Positions 7,659-17,598 of a stretch of DNA of 64,000 bases are shown piece by piece. Below the pieces are notes generated by a model. That model was not told where the DNA came from, did not search any database, and worked only from the letters and a program-made list of their open reading frames with translations. Position numbers and translations under genes: made by a program. The first letter of the stretch is position 1. Each line of letters begins with the position of its first letter. The DNA lies in the NCBI RefSeq assembly GCF_001956855.1, contig NZ_MTHD01000002.1, positions 496,001 to 560,000 of the forward strand, written 5' to 3'. The DNA is from Azonexus hydrophilus (GTDB taxonomy: Bacteria; Pseudomonadota; Gammaproteobacteria; Burkholderiales; Rhodocyclaceae).

Positions 7659-8749
7659 ATACCTCCCGGCCCATTCGCGCGCGCATTTCGCCCGCGGCCA
7701 TTCTGCACAATTACCGCCAGGCCAAGGCTAGTGCCCCGGATGCCTGGGCGTGGGCGGTGGTCAAGGCCGATGCCTATGGTCACGGCCAGTTGCGCGCTGT
7801 CGAAGCGCTGCAGGGCGAGGCCGATGGTTTTGCCCTGCTCGAATGCGAAAACGCCGTCGCCCTGCGCGAAAGCGGCGTGCGCCAGCCGATCCTGCTGCTC
7901 GAAGGCATCTTCAGCGAGCGCGATGCCCAGCAGGTGGTCAAGCACGGCCTGCACAGCGCCGTCCATTGCCTGGAACAGATCGACATGCTGGTCGCCCACG
8001 CGCGCGCCGACCGGCCGCTGAGCATCTATCTCAAGTTGAACACCGGCATGAACCGGCTCGGTTTCGATGAAGCCACGCTGCCACTGGCCTGGGAGCGGCT
8101 CAAGCGCATTCCTGCGGTCAACCTGACCTTGATGACACATTTTGCCGAAGCCGACGGCGAGCGCGGCGTGCTCTGGCAACTGGAGCGCTTCCAGGCGCTG
8201 GCCGGCGAATGGCACGGCCCGGTCAGCCTGGGCAATTCCGCCGCCATCCTGCGCCATCCATTGGCGCACGGCGACTGGGTGCGCCCCGGGATCATGCTCT
8301 ACGGTGCCAGTCCCTTTGCCGATCAATCGGCCGACAGTTTCGGCCTGCAGCCGGCGATGGCGCTGGAGAGCCGGATCATCGGCGTGCAGACGGTGAAGAC
8401 CGGTGACCGCATCGGTTATGGCGGCACTTACACGGCGGAACGGCCGATGCGTATCGGCATCGTCGCCTGCGGTTACGCCGACGGCTATCCGCGCTCGGCG
8501 CCGACCGGCACGCCGATTGCCGTTGCCGGCCAGATGACGCGTACCCTCGGCCGGGTCTCGATGGACATGCTGGCCTGCGATCTCAACGATCTGCCCGAGG
8601 CCGGCATCGGCGCGCCGGTGACCTTGTGGGGACGCGGCGCCGCCGGTTACGTGCCGGCCGACGAAGTCGCTGCCGCTGCCGGGACCATCGCCTACGAACT
8701 GTTCTGTGCACTGGCGCCGCGCGTGCCTGTTGCGGTCGACGGGCAATAA
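7655..8749 (+). CDS. alr: Alanine racemase
   Basis: A 364-residue PLP-dependent racemase that interconverts L- and D-alanine for peptidoglycan synthesis. The PLP lysine is in AVVKADAYGHG near residue 33 and the second catalytic base, Tyr, is in DRIGYGGTYTAERP near residue 255. SMDMLACDL near residue 310 is part of the C-terminal beta domain. The ATG overlaps the upstream regulator stop (ATGA), and the radA start follows the stop codon directly. Length is normal for the family (about 355-375). Whether the cell has a second, catabolic racemase cannot be judged from this window. Confidence 0.95.
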   Translation: MNTSRPIRARISPAAILHNYRQAKASAPDAWAWAVVKADAYGHGQLRAVEALQGEADGFALLECENAVALRESGVRQPILLLEGIFSERDAQQVVKHGLHSAVHCLEQIDMLVAHARADRPLSIYLKLNTGMNRLGFDEATLPLAWERLKRIPAVNLTLMTHFAEADGERGVLWQLERFQALAGEWHGPVSLGNSAAILRHPLAHGDWVRPGIMLYGASPFADQSADSFGLQPAMALESRIIGVQTVKTGDRIGYGGTYTAERPMRIGIVACGYADGYPRSAPTGTPIAVAGQMTRTLGRVSMDMLACDLNDLPEAGIGAPVTLWGRGAAGYVPADEVAAAAGTIAYELFCALAPRVPVAVDGQ

Positions 8750-10104
<1,355 letters not shown>

Positions 10105-10108
<4 letters not shown>

Positions 10109-12585
10109 TGTTCACCATGGCCTGGCGCATGCTCCGGCGCGAACTGCAGGCCGGCGAATTGCGCCTGCTGTTCGTGGCGCTGCTGATCGCCGTGGCGGCA
10201 GTGTCGGCGGTCGGTTTTCTCGCCGACCGGGTCGGCCGGGCGCTGGAACTGGAGGCGCGGCAGATGCTCGGCGCCGATCTGGTGGTTGTCGCCGACCAGC
10301 CGTTGTCCGATGCATTCGTCGAAGAAGCGCATCGGCTCGGTTTGCGCACGGCACGGACAATGATTTTTCCGAGCATGGTGTTCGCCGACGGCCGGGCCCA
10401 GCTGGTCGAAATCAAGGCGGTCAGCAGCGAATATCCCTTGCGCGGCCAGTTGCGCACGGCGCCGGGGCTGGATGCAGCGGATGTTGCGGTCGACGGCGGT
10501 CCGGCGGCAAAAACCGCGTGGGGCGACGAGCGCCTGTTCAGCAGTCTCGACCTGAAACCGTCGATGCCGCTCGGCGTCGGCCAGTTGCACCTGCCGGTGA
10601 CGGCGCTGCTGACGCGCGAGCCGGATCGCAGCCTGAACCTGTTTTCGGTGGCGCCGCGTCTGCTGATGCACATCGACGACGTGCCGGCCAGCGGCCTGAT
10701 CCAGTTCGGCGCCCGCGTCCGTTACCGCCTGCTGCTCGCCGGCCCCGACCAGGCGCTCGCCGATTGGCGCGGCTGGGTTGAAACCCGGCTCGATCGCGGT
10801 CAACGCCTTGAAGGCATCGAAAATGCCCGGCCGGAAATCCGCAATGCGCTCGACAAGGCGCAGCGTTTTCTCGGGCTGGCGACGCTGTTGACCGTGATTT
10901 TGTCGGCGATTGCCGTGGCGCTGGCTGCCCGCCGCTACATGCAGCGCCATCTCGACGCCTGCGCCGTGCTGCGCTGCCTGGGCACGACACAGGGCCGCCT
11001 GCTGCGCCTGCATGCGCTGTCCTTCCTGATCATGGCGCTGCTGGCCGCCGTGCTTGGCGCGCTGCTCGGTTTTGCCGCGCATTTCGTGCTGGTTTCGGCA
11101 ATGGCCGGGCTGGTGACGGCGGATCTGCCGCTGCCCGGTGCCGGGCCGGCTTTAGAAGGCGCGCTGGTGGCCGGCGTGCTGCTGTTCGGTTTCGCCATGC
11201 CGCCCTTGCTGCAACTGGCCCGGGTGCCGACGCTGCGCGTGCTCCGGCGCGAACTCGGGCCACCGGCGCCGCTTGCTGTCATCGGCTACGTTGTCGGTTT
11301 CCTGCTGTTGTGCGGCCTGATCGTCCGGGCCGCCGGCGACCTGCGCCTGGGCGGGCTGGCGGTGGCCGGTTTTTCTGCGGCGCTGGCGCTGTTCTGGCTG
11401 TTGGCCTGGCTGTCTGTTCGTCTGGCCGGCCGCCTGCGCGGCGGTGCCGGTTTTGGCTGGCGCCAGGGACTGGCGACGCTGGCCCGTCACGGTACGGCCA
11501 ACACGCTGAAGATCGTGGCCCTGGGCATTGGCCTGATGGCCTTGCTGCTGCTTGGCGTGACCCGCCTGGAACTGGTTGATGCCTGGCAGAAATCGGTGCC
11601 GGTCGATGCACCGAACCGCTTCGTCATCAACATCCAGCCGGAGCAGCGGCAGGCGGTCGCCGACTGGCTGGCCGCTCGCCAGATTGCCGCCGAGCTGGCA
11701 CCGATGGTGCGGGCGCGGCTGCTGCGGATCAACGACCGCGCAGTCAGTGCCGCCGATTTTCCGGACGATGACCGGGCGCAGCGCCTGGTCGAGCGCGAGT
11801 TCAACCTGTCGTGGCGCGCGGAATTGCCAACCGGCAACGAGGTGGTCGATGGCCGCTGGTTTTCCGGCAAGCCGGGTGAGGCCTCGGTCGAGGTCGGTCT
11901 GGCGCAGACGCTCGGCGTGACGCTCGGTGACCGGCTGGTGTTTTCGGTCGCCGGTATGGAAAAAAATGTCACCGTGACCAGCCTGCGCAAGCTGGACTGG
12001 GATTCGATGCGCGTCAATTTCTTCGTGCTGACACCGCCCGGCGTGCTCGACGATGCGCCGGCCAGCTACATCACCAGCTTCCATCTGCCGGCAGAAAAGC
12101 GCGCGGCGGCCGGGCAAATGGTCGAAGCTTTTCCCAATCTGACGGTGATCGACATCGACGCCATCCTGGCGCAGATCCAGTCGGTGGTCGGGCAGGTGGT
12201 CGGCGCTGTCCAGTTCGTCTTCCTGTTCACGCTGGCGGCGGGGGCGGTGGTGCTCTACGCGGCTTTCCTGTCGGCGATTGACGAGCGCCGCTTCGAACTG
12301 GCGGTGATGCGCGCGCTCGGCGCCCGCCGCGAGCAGTTGCGCGCCGCCTTGCTGGTCGAACTGGCGGCGATCGGCGGTCTGGCCGGCCTGATTGCCGCTT
12401 TGGGCGCGGCCGGGGTCGGCCAGTTGCTGGCGCGTCAGGTGTTCCAGATCGAACCGGCGTTCTCGCTGACGTCGCCGTTGCTGGCTGCCGCCGGCTGTGC
12501 CGTGGCGACGACCTTTGCCGGTTGGCTGGGCATGCGCCGCCTGCTCGGCGTGCCGCCACTGGAGGCCTTGCGCCAGGGCGCTTAG
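10105..12585 (+). CDS. FtsX-family ABC transporter permease (YbbP-like)
   Basis: An 826-residue integral membrane protein resembling YbbP. It has an N-terminal transmembrane segment (about 17-40), a periplasmic domain, a first FtsX domain with several helices (about 250-470), a second periplasmic domain, and a last FtsX domain with three helices near the C-terminus, including ELAVMRALGARREQLRAALL, the usual coupling-helix region. Related permeases work with a YbbA/LolD-type ATPase in lipoprotein or lipid export. No ATPase gene lies beside it here, so the partner must be encoded elsewhere. The substrate is unknown. Confidence 0.8.
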
Positions 12586-12590
12586 GGAAA

Positions 12591-12622
12591 TGCTGGATTG
12601 TCGCGCTGCGCTCGCAATGACG
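12591..12622 (-). repeat. REP-like element
   Basis: The minus strand reads CGTCATTGCGAGCGCAGCGC followed by GACAATCCAGCA, resembling the CGTCATTGCGAG...GCAATCC repeats scattered between genes of many proteobacteria. Only one copy is seen in this window, so the assignment is from memory of the family. It lies between the convergent permease and rsbW-like genes. Confidence 0.4.
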
Positions 12623-12633
12623 TTGGTGTCGGG

Positions 12634-13044
12634 TCAATCAGCAGTTTCCTGCAGCAGCAGTTCGATGATGTTGCGGTTGCCATCGCGGCGGTAGCCGATT
12701 TCCTGGCTCATGCCCTGCAACAGGGCCAGCCCGAGGCCGCCGATTGTGTTGTCGTCCGTGGCTGGTGGTGGCTGGCGTGGATCGAAGGCGAGGGCGGTAT
12801 CTTCGTAATGCAGCGTCAGTCCGCGCTTGTCGCGGGTTAGCCGGAGATGGACCGGCGCGCCGGTTTTTCCGGAAAAGCCGTGGTCGACCGTATTGATGAA
12901 CAATTCTTCCGCCAGCAGTTGCAGACGCAGGCTGTCGCCGTCGCTGACCGAGAGTTGCGCGCAGGCAACGACCAGACCTGCGAACAGGTCCGCCAGTGCG
13001 CTGTGGCACGCTGTGACAGAAATTTCCGTAGAATGCTGAGTCAT
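12634..13044 (-). CDS. RsbW-type ATP-binding anti-sigma/serine kinase protein
   Basis: A protein of 136 residues from the ATG at 13044 (a TTG at 13068 would add eight residues but lacks a better ribosome site). It is a GHKL ATPase of the HATPase_c_2 type: the N box is LLAEELFINTVDHGF near residue 47, with the Glu and Asn that hold magnesium and ATP, and the Gly-rich box is GGLGLALLQGM near residue 105. Such proteins phosphorylate a STAS antagonist and release a bound target. A STAS protein and a SpoIIE-type phosphatase are encoded 1.5-4.5 kb away, which suggests a partner-switch set although this gene is not in the same operon. The target protein is unknown. Confidence 0.8.
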   Translation of the reverse strand: MTQHSTEISVTACHSALADLFAGLVVACAQLSVSDGDSLRLQLLAEELFINTVDHGFSGKTGAPVHLRLTRDKRGLTLHYEDTALAFDPRQPPPATDDNTIGGLGLALLQGMSQEIGYRRDGNRNIIELLLQETAD

Positions 13045-13067
13045 GACATCGGAGGGAAAGTACGGCA

Positions 13068-13526
13068 ATGATTAAATCACATCGCGTCACCGCTTTCATG
13101 CTCGCCGGCATGGCTTTTTGCTATCCAGCCTGGGCGGCCGAAGTCGCCGGCATGATCAAGACCAGCAGCGGCCAGGCTGTCATCGAACGCAACGGCGAGA
13201 AACTCGCGGCTACCGTAGGCACCCGTGTGCTGGTGGCCGACAAGTTGCGTACCGGTGGTGATGGCGCAGTCGGCGTGACCTTGCGCGATAACACCCGTCT
13301 GTCGGCCGGTCCGAATTCGCTGATCGTCATCGAAAAGTTCGCCTTCAACAGCTCGACGCACGACGGCAACATGTCGGTCGGTGTGCGCAAGGGAACGCTG
13401 TCCGTGGCGACCGGCAAGATTGCCAAACGCACGCCGGAATCGGTGGATTTCCATACGCCGACCTCGGTGCTCGGCGTACGCGGCACGGAATTCATCGTCG
13501 AAGTGGAAAATGGTCGCGATGATTAA
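13068..13526 (+). CDS. FecR-domain periplasmic protein
   Basis: A protein of 152 residues with a signal peptide (VTAFMLAGMAFCYPAWAAEV, cut probably after AWA) and a FecR domain. The pattern is typical: GTRVLVADKLRTGGDGAVGV, then a middle sheet, then a closing FHTPTSVLGVRGTEFIVE. A GGAGGG ribosome site precedes the ATG. Stand-alone FecR proteins of this kind often sit beside CHASE2-domain sensors, as here. The C-terminus is short, ending soon after the FecR fold, and the stop overlaps the start of the OmpA-like gene by eight bases. Confidence 0.85.
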   Translation: MIKSHRVTAFMLAGMAFCYPAWAAEVAGMIKTSSGQAVIERNGEKLAATVGTRVLVADKLRTGGDGAVGVTLRDNTRLSAGPNSLIVIEKFAFNSSTHDGNMSVGVRKGTLSVATGKIAKRTPESVDFHTPTSVLGVRGTEFIVEVENGRDD

Positions 13527-14103
13527 GCCAGGCCATCTCCTGCTGCTGGTGGGTTTGCTCAGTGGTTGCGTCAGCGACCGTGTCGTCCTGCTGCCGTCGC
13601 CCGATGGCGCAGAGACGGCACTGGTGGTCCGCGACGCATCGGGCGAGCGGGTGCTTGACCGGCCATATGCCGCAACCAATACCCAAGCCCTGGCGGCACC
13701 CTTCGATTTTCGTGCCAATCCCGAATATGTCGAAACGCGCTATGCAGCGGTCTTGCAGGCTTTGCCGCGCGGTGCGGTCAGCCATGTGCTTTATTTCGAG
13801 ACCGGCGGCGATCGCCTGACCCAGGCGTCGTTGGCAGAGCTCTCCGCCTTGCGCCAGCAGATTGCCAACTGGCAGGCATCTGAAATCATGGTCATCGGCC
13901 ATACCGACCGTGTCGGTTCGCTGGCCGCCAACGATGCCTTGTCTGCGAAGCGGGCGGAAGCGGTGCGTGAATTGTTGATCGGCGAGGGGATTCCGGCGGA
14001 GAAGCTCGAAGTGGCCGGGCGCGGTGAGCGCGAGCCGCTGGTGCCGACCGCCGACGAGGTCGATGAGCCGCGCAACCGTCGTGTCGAGATCAACGTTCGC
14101 TGA
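13519..14103 (+). CDS. OmpA-family lipoprotein
   Basis: From ATG 13519 the product is 194 residues with a lipoprotein signal: MIKPGHLLLLVGLLSGC, where the lipobox is LLSGC and Cys 17 would be lipidated. The C-terminal 110 residues are an OmpA/MotB peptidoglycan-binding domain, including VIGHTDRVGSLAANDALSAK and AGRGEREPL, with the Asp and Arg that bind diaminopimelate. It overlaps the FecR gene by eight bases, so the two are probably made together. Its last 14 bases overlap the 3' end of the convergent CHASE2 phosphatase gene. A role in presenting cell-wall or envelope state to the CHASE2 sensor is inference. Confidence 0.85.
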   Translation: MIKPGHLLLLVGLLSGCVSDRVVLLPSPDGAETALVVRDASGERVLDRPYAATNTQALAAPFDFRANPEYVETRYAAVLQALPRGAVSHVLYFETGGDRLTQASLAELSALRQQIANWQASEIMVIGHTDRVGSLAANDALSAKRAEAVRELLIGEGIPAEKLEVAGRGEREPLVPTADEVDEPRNRRVEINVR

Positions 14104-16216
14104 GCTTCGGTCCCGGCCAGCTCAGCAGCAGTAGCGTCAGGTCGTCGGCGGGTGCTTCGCCGGCTTCGAAACGGCGGACTTCATCGCGGATCTGCCGGCA
14201 CAGGGTGTCTACCGGTGCCAGCGGCAAATCGGCCAGGCAGGCGATCAGCCGCTCGCTGCCGAACAGCTGTTCGCCGTGGCAGGCTTCGCTGACGCCGTCA
14301 GTAAACAGGCACAGCAGGTCACCCGCCTGCAACTGGGTCCGGCCGCTCGGGTAGGGGTAATCACCGAGCGCACACAGCGGCGGGCCGGCGATATCGGCGG
14401 TTTCGATGCGCATGACTGTGCCCTGGCGTTTGATCAAGGGGGCATCGTGGCCGGCACAGACGTAGTCGAGCGTGCCTCGGTCGACATCGAGAATGGCGAT
14501 AAAAGCGGTGACGAACAGGAAGCCTGGATTTTCCCGGCTGAGTTCGCGTTCGATGTCGCAGACCGCAGCGGCCAGATCGTCATGGCGGCGGGTCAGCGTG
14601 CCGCTGAGGGTTTTCGCGATGGCCATGAACAGGCTGGCCGGCAGGCCCTTGCCCGAGACGTCGCCGATGGCGATGCACAGGTGGCTGGCGTCGAGCATGA
14701 AACAATCGTAATAATCGCCGCCGACAGCGCGGGCCGGTTCGAGGATGGCGGCGATGGCGAAACGCGTCTCGCCGGCAAAGATTTTCCCGGGATCTGGTAG
14801 CAGGCCCATCTGGATGCGTCGGGCGGCGTCGAGTTCGCCAGCGACCCGCGCAGCGTCTTCACGGCTGGCCTGCAACTGTTGTTCGGCTAAGCGCCGGCGA
14901 CCGTCGGCAACGATCAGCGTATTGCCGAGCAGCGACATGAAAACCGGACTGAGCAGCAGCGTCAGCGATGGCCCGTCGAACAGCCAGCGGCCGGTGACGA
15001 AGGCGAGGTAGCCGGTACCGACCAGCACTGCGCCGACACCGGCAAAGGTGAACACGGCATAACGCGGGCGTAGCGCCGGCACGGCACTGATCAGCAGCAA
15101 TCCACCGGCGAGCAGCGCCGTCATTTCCAGCAGCGGCATCCAGTGCGGACGCCGCAATGCCGTCTGTTCGAGCAGGCTTTCGATGACCTGGGCGTGGATG
15201 TCGGCGCCGGGCAGGCTGTCGCCGAGCGGGCTGATGACCCGGTCCTGCAGCCCGATGCCGTTGAAGCCGACGATGACGAACCGTGAGGCGAATATTTCCG
15301 GCGGATGCACGCCGGCCAGGACATCGGCGGCTGACAGGTAGTAGTTCGCGCTGGCCTTGCCGAAATGCAGCAGCAACTCCCCGTTTTTCTGCGTTGGCAG
15401 GCGGTAGTCGCCGATGCGGATCGCCTGCATGCCGGACGCGCCGCCTTCGACAACAACCTGGCCGCCACCCAGGGCCAGGCGGAACATTTCCAGCGGTAGC
15501 GACAGATAGGGCTGGTCTTGGATATGGGCCAGCGTCGGTACCCGGCGCAGGATGCCACGCTCGCTGTGCGAGATCAGGCCGTCCGGGCTGGCATTGATGA
15601 AGCCTTCGCCGGCGGCGGCGAGCTGCAGCTCCGGACGGCTGGACAAGGCGCTGGCAAAACGGGGCAGGGCGGTGTCTGCATCCGGGTCGATGTGCAGTGT
15701 GGGCAGCGGGTGAATCGGGTTACGGGCGCCGGGCAGCTCGCGGCTCAGTCCGACCACTGCGAGCGCCGTGGGGGCCTGGGCGATGACATTGGCCAGCGCA
15801 CGATCCGGGTCCGGCAACTTGTGCAGAAGCTCGGCGGAAGCGGCGGGCAGGCGGCGGGCGATCAGGTCCGGCGCGTGCTGGTCGCGCTCGGCAAAGACGA
15901 AGTCGAGGCCGACCGCCAGCGGCCCGCCGGCCTGTATGCGCGCCAGCAGTTCGCCGACGCGGTCGCGCGGCCACGGCCATTGGCCCAGCGCGACGAGGCT
16001 CTGGCTGTCGATGCCGACGATGATCACCGGCTCGTTCGCGCGCGTTCGCGGCAGCAAGCGCTGATAGCGGTCGAACTGGCTCGACTGCATGCTGTGCAGC
16101 GGCGTCGCTTCGATGTTGTGCAGGAGGACTGCCGCGAGTATCAGCAGCAGGCCGGGAAGCAGCCGCCCCTGCCCGGCGCGCAGCAGGGCGACGGCCAGGG
16201 CAAGCGACTTGCTCAC
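14090..16216 (-). CDS. CHASE2-sensor SpoIIE-type serine/threonine phosphatase
   Basis: A 708-residue membrane protein. An N-terminal transmembrane helix (about 14-33) is followed by a periplasmic CHASE2 domain (about 40-330; PVIIVGIDSQSLVALGQWPW and PPEIFASRFVIVGFNGIG), three transmembrane helices (about 345-430) and a cytoplasmic PP2C/SpoIIE phosphatase domain (about 470-700) with AVGGDYYDCFMLD, IAIGDVSGKGLPASLFMA and LFTDGVSEACHG, which carry the metal-binding Asp residues. Such phosphatases dephosphorylate STAS proteins in response to envelope signals. It starts four bases inside the MBL gene (ATGA) and is third in the STAS-MBL-phosphatase operon. The ligand sensed by CHASE2 is unknown. 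Confidence 0.9.
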   Translation of the reverse strand: MSKSLALAVALLRAGQGRLLPGLLLILAAVLLHNIEATPLHSMQSSQFDRYQRLLPRTRANEPVIIVGIDSQSLVALGQWPWPRDRVGELLARIQAGGPLAVGLDFVFAERDQHAPDLIARRLPAASAELLHKLPDPDRALANVIAQAPTALAVVGLSRELPGARNPIHPLPTLHIDPDADTALPRFASALSSRPELQLAAAGEGFINASPDGLISHSERGILRRVPTLAHIQDQPYLSLPLEMFRLALGGGQVVVEGGASGMQAIRIGDYRLPTQKNGELLLHFGKASANYYLSAADVLAGVHPPEIFASRFVIVGFNGIGLQDRVISPLGDSLPGADIHAQVIESLLEQTALRRPHWMPLLEMTALLAGGLLLISAVPALRPRYAVFTFAGVGAVLVGTGYLAFVTGRWLFDGPSLTLLLSPVFMSLLGNTLIVADGRRRLAEQQLQASREDAARVAGELDAARRIQMGLLPDPGKIFAGETRFAIAAILEPARAVGGDYYDCFMLDASHLCIAIGDVSGKGLPASLFMAIAKTLSGTLTRRHDDLAAAVCDIERELSRENPGFLFVTAFIAILDVDRGTLDYVCAGHDAPLIKRQGTVMRIETADIAGPPLCALGDYPYPSGRTQLQAGDLLCLFTDGVSEACHGEQLFGSERLIACLADLPLAPVDTLCRQIRDEVRRFEAGEAPADDLTLLLLSWPGPKLSER

Positions 16217-17175
16217 AGGTCGAGGGTCAGTCCGTCGTAGGCGGAAACGACATCCAGTGGCAGGTTTTCACCGCGCGTGATCTGTTCGAAACGGCGGGTT
16301 TCGGTGGCCAGGCGGCTCAACTGCTTGTCGTCGTGGATCGGTTCGTGGTGGAACAGCGCCAGACGCTTGACGGCCGCAGCCTGGCACAGTTCGACGCCGA
16401 CTACGTTGCTCGAATGTCCCCAGTCGGATTTGACCGATGCGGCTTCGGCCAGCGAGTACATGGCATCGAAAATGACGAGGTCGGCCTTGGCAAAGAATTC
16501 GACGAAGCCGTTGAAGGATTCGATGTCGTCGAGCTTGTGTTCGGAATCGGTGCTGTACACCACCGACTTGTCGAGGCTGTCGAAACGGTAGCCGTAGGAA
16601 TCGCCGGCGTGCAGCTGCAGTTTGGGCGTGACGTTGAGGCCGCAGATGAAATGCGGCTTGCCCGGGGTCATCAGGTCGAATTCGATCTTCGCGCCGGCCT
16701 GCGAGTAATCGACCGGGAAGCAGGGCGCCCGCATCTGCAGGCGGAAGGCTTCCTCGATGCGTTCATGGCAGCCGTGGACGATGATGCGGTTGCCCGGGAT
16801 GTACATCGGCGCAAAGAACGGGAAACCCATCAGGTGATCCCAGTGCAGATGCGAAATGAAGATGTGGTAGGTCTGCGGATTGGGCACGCCGTAACGGGCG
16901 ATCTTGGCCTGGCCGAGCGGACGGGCGCCGCTGCCCATGTCGCAGATGATGTGTTCGCGTTCGTCGGTCAGGATTTCGACACACGACGAATTGCCGCCAA
17001 AAGTGCCGTTGACCGCAAAAGGCAGCGAATCGACGAATTCGTCGAGGGCGGCGCGGTTGCGGAAATTGCGACCATTGGCCGAAACCAGTGCCGAGGCGAT
17101 CTTGTCACGGATGTCGCGGCTGGTCAGTGCTGTCGGCAGCGAGCCGCGGGTTCCCCAGAAGATGACCTGTTTCAT
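16213..17175 (-). CDS. Metallo-beta-lactamase-fold hydrolase (PhnP/phosphodiesterase-like)
   Basis: A 320-residue MBL-fold protein. The metal motif HLHWDH sits at residues 109-114, and further ligands are suggested by YSTDSEH, FDAMYS and SDWGHSS. The opening VIFWGTRGSLP followed by a GNSSCVEI segment resembles RNase Z/PhnP-like phosphodiesterases, some of which act on cyclic nucleotides. It overlaps both the STAS gene upstream and the CHASE2 phosphatase gene downstream by four bases, so the three proteins are made in fixed proportion. A second-messenger hydrolase in the partner switch is a plausible but untested idea. Confidence 0.8.
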   Translation of the reverse strand: MKQVIFWGTRGSLPTALTSRDIRDKIASALVSANGRNFRNRAALDEFVDSLPFAVNGTFGGNSSCVEILTDEREHIICDMGSGARPLGQAKIARYGVPNPQTYHIFISHLHWDHLMGFPFFAPMYIPGNRIIVHGCHERIEEAFRLQMRAPCFPVDYSQAGAKIEFDLMTPGKPHFICGLNVTPKLQLHAGDSYGYRFDSLDKSVVYSTDSEHKLDDIESFNGFVEFFAKADLVIFDAMYSLAEAASVKSDWGHSSNVVGVELCQAAAVKRLALFHHEPIHDDKQLSRLATETRRFEQITRGENLPLDVVSAYDGLTLDL

Positions 17176-17522
17176 TGGCCGAGCACCTTGCAGGCCGCTT
17201 CGATGCTGGTGTAGCAGGGAACGATCAGGTTGAAGCGGCTGATCGTGAATACTTCCTGCACCAGCGGCGTCAGTGCGGCAATGGCAAAACCGCCCTGCTG
17301 GGCCTTGGCCTGGCGTGAGGCCATCATCAGCACGCGCAGGCCGGCACTGCTGATGTAAGTGACCTGGGAGAAGTCGAGCAGCACGGGCGCCTGGCCCTGG
17401 ACGCAGCGGGCGAGCAGGGGATCGAGCGCCTGAGTGAACTCTTCGGCAATGGCGTGGTCTATCCGGCCGCTGACGGAAACAACCAGAACGCCAGCCTGTT
17501 CGCGGGTTGGGAGATTCATCAT
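17172..17522 (-). CDS. STAS-domain anti-sigma factor antagonist
   Basis: A 116-residue single STAS domain. The phosphoacceptor region reads DFSQVTYISSAGLRVLMMA, with Ser 58 or Ser 59 as the likely kinase target. Antagonists of this SpoIIAA/RsbV type bind an RsbW kinase when unphosphorylated and so free its client. It is the first gene of the operon STAS-MBL-CHASE2/SpoIIE, and the last protein contains the matching phosphatase. The matching kinase is probably the one encoded at 12634-13044. What is released at the end of the switch is not encoded here in recognisable form. Confidence 0.88.
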   Translation of the reverse strand: MMNLPTREQAGVLVVSVSGRIDHAIAEEFTQALDPLLARCVQGQAPVLLDFSQVTYISSAGLRVLMMASRQAKAQQGGFAIAALTPLVQEVFTISRFNLIVPCYTSIEAACKVLGQ

Positions 17523-17598
17523 TGCTTGAACGGTTTCAGGCTATAGGGTGAAGGGCAAGTATGCCATGGCGGTCAGCGCACTCAGGTAAAATATTGCA

